From the NCBI GenBank assembly GCA_963830205.1, contig CAWHLP010000033.1, positions 62,001 through 126,000 of the forward strand: a stretch of DNA of 64,000 nucleotides. Direction: 5' to 3'. Position numbers and translations under genes: made by a program. The notes below the pieces were generated by a model, which searched no databases, was not told where the DNA came from, and saw only the letters and a program-made list of their open reading frames with translations. This document shows, in pieces, positions 62,782 through 64,000 of this stretch (position 1 is the first letter of the stretch; the number at the start of each line of letters is the position of its first letter). This DNA is from CAVSRC01 sp963830205. GTDB lineage: Bacteria; Pseudomonadota; Alphaproteobacteria; Rhizobiales; Kaistiaceae.

Positions 62782-63858
62782 ATGGACCGCTTGCGACTGA
62801 CCGGGCTGATGGCCGCCACCCTTGCCGCCCTCGTGGCGACGGGGCCTGTGGCTGAGGCGCAGTATCGGCTCGAGTTCAGCTACTGCGATCGCGTGCAGGC
62901 GGAATATCTCGGCGCCCTCCAGCGCGCCGGCAGTACCGGCGTGAGCGGCAAGCAGATGGTCCAGATGGACCAGATCGGCCGCCAGCTTGCCCAGGCCCAG
63001 CAGGCCGCCCAGCGTTACGGCTGCAACGGCGGCGGCTTCCTCTTCTTCGGTCCGCGGCCGAGCCCGCAGTGCCCGGCGATCATGGCGCAGGTCAACCGGC
63101 TCAGCCGGCAGCTCAGCCAGTTGCGCGGCACCAACGATTTCTTCTCCTTCTTCGGCAACTCGCCCCAGGCCGAGGTCGCCCGCCTGCGCGATGAACTGGC
63201 CACCAACGGCTGCGGCGTGCCCACTGCCGGCGGCACGCGCACGCTCTGCGTCCGCACCTGCGACGGCTACTACTTCCCCATCGAGTTCAGCGCCCCGAGC
63301 AGCCGCTTCGATACCGACGCCGCTGCCTGCCAGTCGATGTATGCCGCGGACGGCCAAGCCGAGCTGTTCGTGCAGTCGAACAGCGACGAGGTTGCCAATG
63401 CCACCTCGCTCTCCGGCCAGCGCTACGGCGACCAGCCCTACGCCTTCGCCTATCGCCAGGCCTACGCCCCGGCCTGCGCCGCCCAGCTTCACGTCGGGCT
63501 GTCGGCGCTGGCCAAGCGCTATCTCTCGCTGGTGCCGCCCCGCCGCAAGATCGCAGCGGCGCCGCTGAAGCCCCCGCCGATCCCGCAGCTCCGCCGGCCC
63601 TTCACCGAAGATCCCGAGACGGTGGCCAATGCCGCCGGCCATTTCACCGTCAAGCCGGTGGCGCCAGCCGTCGCCCTTGCCGATGCGCCGGCCAAACACG
63701 TGCGCATGGTCGGGCCCGCCTACTATGCCGACATGTTCGACATGTCGAAGGAGCGCAGGAAGCAGGAGGCGCTGCGTCCGAGCTTCTCGATCGTCGGCCC
63801 GGCAGCGGCGGCCGAGGCGAGCGAAGCCCCGACCGAAACCCCGGTGACGGCGAACTAG
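62782..63858 (+). CDS. DUF2865 domain protein, exported
   Basis: The 358-residue precursor has signal LMAATLAALVATGPVAEAQ. DUF2865 is recognised by RTLCVRTCDGYYFPIEFSAP near residue 153 and AACQSMYAADGQAELFV. A Gln-rich helical region (~55-85, 100-140) precedes it and a Pro/Ala-rich tail follows. The function is unknown; the family is confined mostly to Hyphomicrobiales, which supports the taxonomic reading. It is monocistronic, 101 bases after the Nudix gene. Several Cys pairs suggest disulfides in the periplasm. Confidence 0.85.
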   Translation: MDRLRLTGLMAATLAALVATGPVAEAQYRLEFSYCDRVQAEYLGALQRAGSTGVSGKQMVQMDQIGRQLAQAQQAAQRYGCNGGGFLFFGPRPSPQCPAIMAQVNRLSRQLSQLRGTNDFFSFFGNSPQAEVARLRDELATNGCGVPTAGGTRTLCVRTCDGYYFPIEFSAPSSRFDTDAAACQSMYAADGQAELFVQSNSDEVANATSLSGQRYGDQPYAFAYRQAYAPACAAQLHVGLSALAKRYLSLVPPRRKIAAAPLKPPPIPQLRRPFTEDPETVANAAGHFTVKPVAPAVALADAPAKHVRMVGPAYYADMFDMSKERRKQEALRPSFSIVGPAAAAEASEAPTETPVTAN

Positions 63859-63891
63859 GTCCAGTCGACTTTCGGGGGCCAGCCCCAACGC

Positions 63892-63965
63892 TCCCCCTCT
63901 CCCCGGAAGGGAGAGGGCGGGTCGCCTTGGCGAACTGCAAGTGAGCTTAGGCGAACCGGGTGAGG
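63892..63965. repeat. palindromic repeat of a second type
   Basis: CCCTCTCCCC-GGAA-GGGAGAGGG palindrome, followed by GGGTCGCCTTGGCGAACTGC and GGCGAACCGGGTGAGGG. It differs from the GGGGAGG units elsewhere in the window. It lies at the 3' side of DUF2865 and overlaps the end of the next gene. Confidence 0.65.
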
Positions 63966-64000
63966 GTGACGCCGTTGAGGGAAGGCGTCGCGCCGATGGC
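63947..64000 (-). CDS. C-terminal end of a gene cut by the window edge
   Basis: On the minus strand a TAA at 63947-63949 ends an open frame reaching the window edge (AIGATPSLNGVTLTRFA). Eighteen codons are too few to name a product. It is converging with DUF2865. Confidence 0.35.
   Translation of the reverse strand, partial: AIGATPSLNGVTLTRFA

Overview
The window is high-GC, densely coded DNA. It fits an alphaproteobacterium of the order Hyphomicrobiales (Rhizobiales). The reasons are a DUF2865 protein, an iolC fused to DUF2090, TRAP and ABC systems for sugars and ureides, and several blocks of GGGGAGG-type intergenic palindromic repeats. I cannot name the genus from sequence alone. No rRNA, tRNA, CRISPR array, integrase or transposase was seen.

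Layout. (1) 1-1409: the end of a UxaA-type dehydratase and a fumarylacetoacetate-hydrolase-family gene. (2) 1557-9149: a myo-inositol catabolism operon (iolR, iolC-DUF2090, iolD, iolE, iolB, iolG) with GGAA-N6-TTCC operator-like sites and a strong terminator. (3) 9153-13883: a TRAP transporter with gluconokinase, divergent from a LacI-type regulator. (4) 13891-16936: transglutaminase-like protein, aldehyde dehydrogenase and L,D-transpeptidase. (5) 17096-24653: a ROK repressor with a perfect palindromic operator, divergent from an ABC importer, SIS-domain and PfkB operon for an unidentified, possibly amino or Amadori, sugar. (6) 24690-32929: SDR and LysR genes, two exported proteins, an alpha-glucosidase, and malonyl-CoA decarboxylase with malonate-CoA ligase. 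(7) 32957-37003: two repeats of the same module, each holding two small exported proteins and one Crp/Fnr-type regulator. All four small genes carry the same promoter-operator, with a palindrome placed exactly where a class II activator would sit. (8) 37074-55749: a ureide region with allophanate hydrolase, AtzH/HpxZ, AtzE/HpxY, AtzG/HpxX, two cysteine hydrolases (one very like biuret hydrolase BiuH), a BMP-type ABC importer and a GntR regulator. This region is interrupted behind atzF by a choloylglycine hydrolase-DUF3089 fusion lying between two ~218-bp direct repeats, and is peppered with palindromic repeats. A REP-flanked DUF559 gene also sits here. (9) 55820-64000: mannose-1-phosphate guanylyltransferase, dihydropyrimidine dehydrogenase (preT, preA), a nucleotidyltransferase, a NudK-like Nudix enzyme, DUF2865 and small exported proteins.

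Metabolic reading. The segment is a catabolic island. Inositol, gluconate, an unidentified sugar, alpha-glucosides, malonate, biuret or related ureides, and pyrimidines are each served by local enzymes, mostly with a transporter or regulator beside them.

Quality caveat. At least ten genes are broken by frameshifts, and in every case I could resolve the change is a single extra base. A one-sided error of this kind looks more like insertion errors in the assembly than gene decay. I mark these genes as pseudogenes as read, but describe the intact product.
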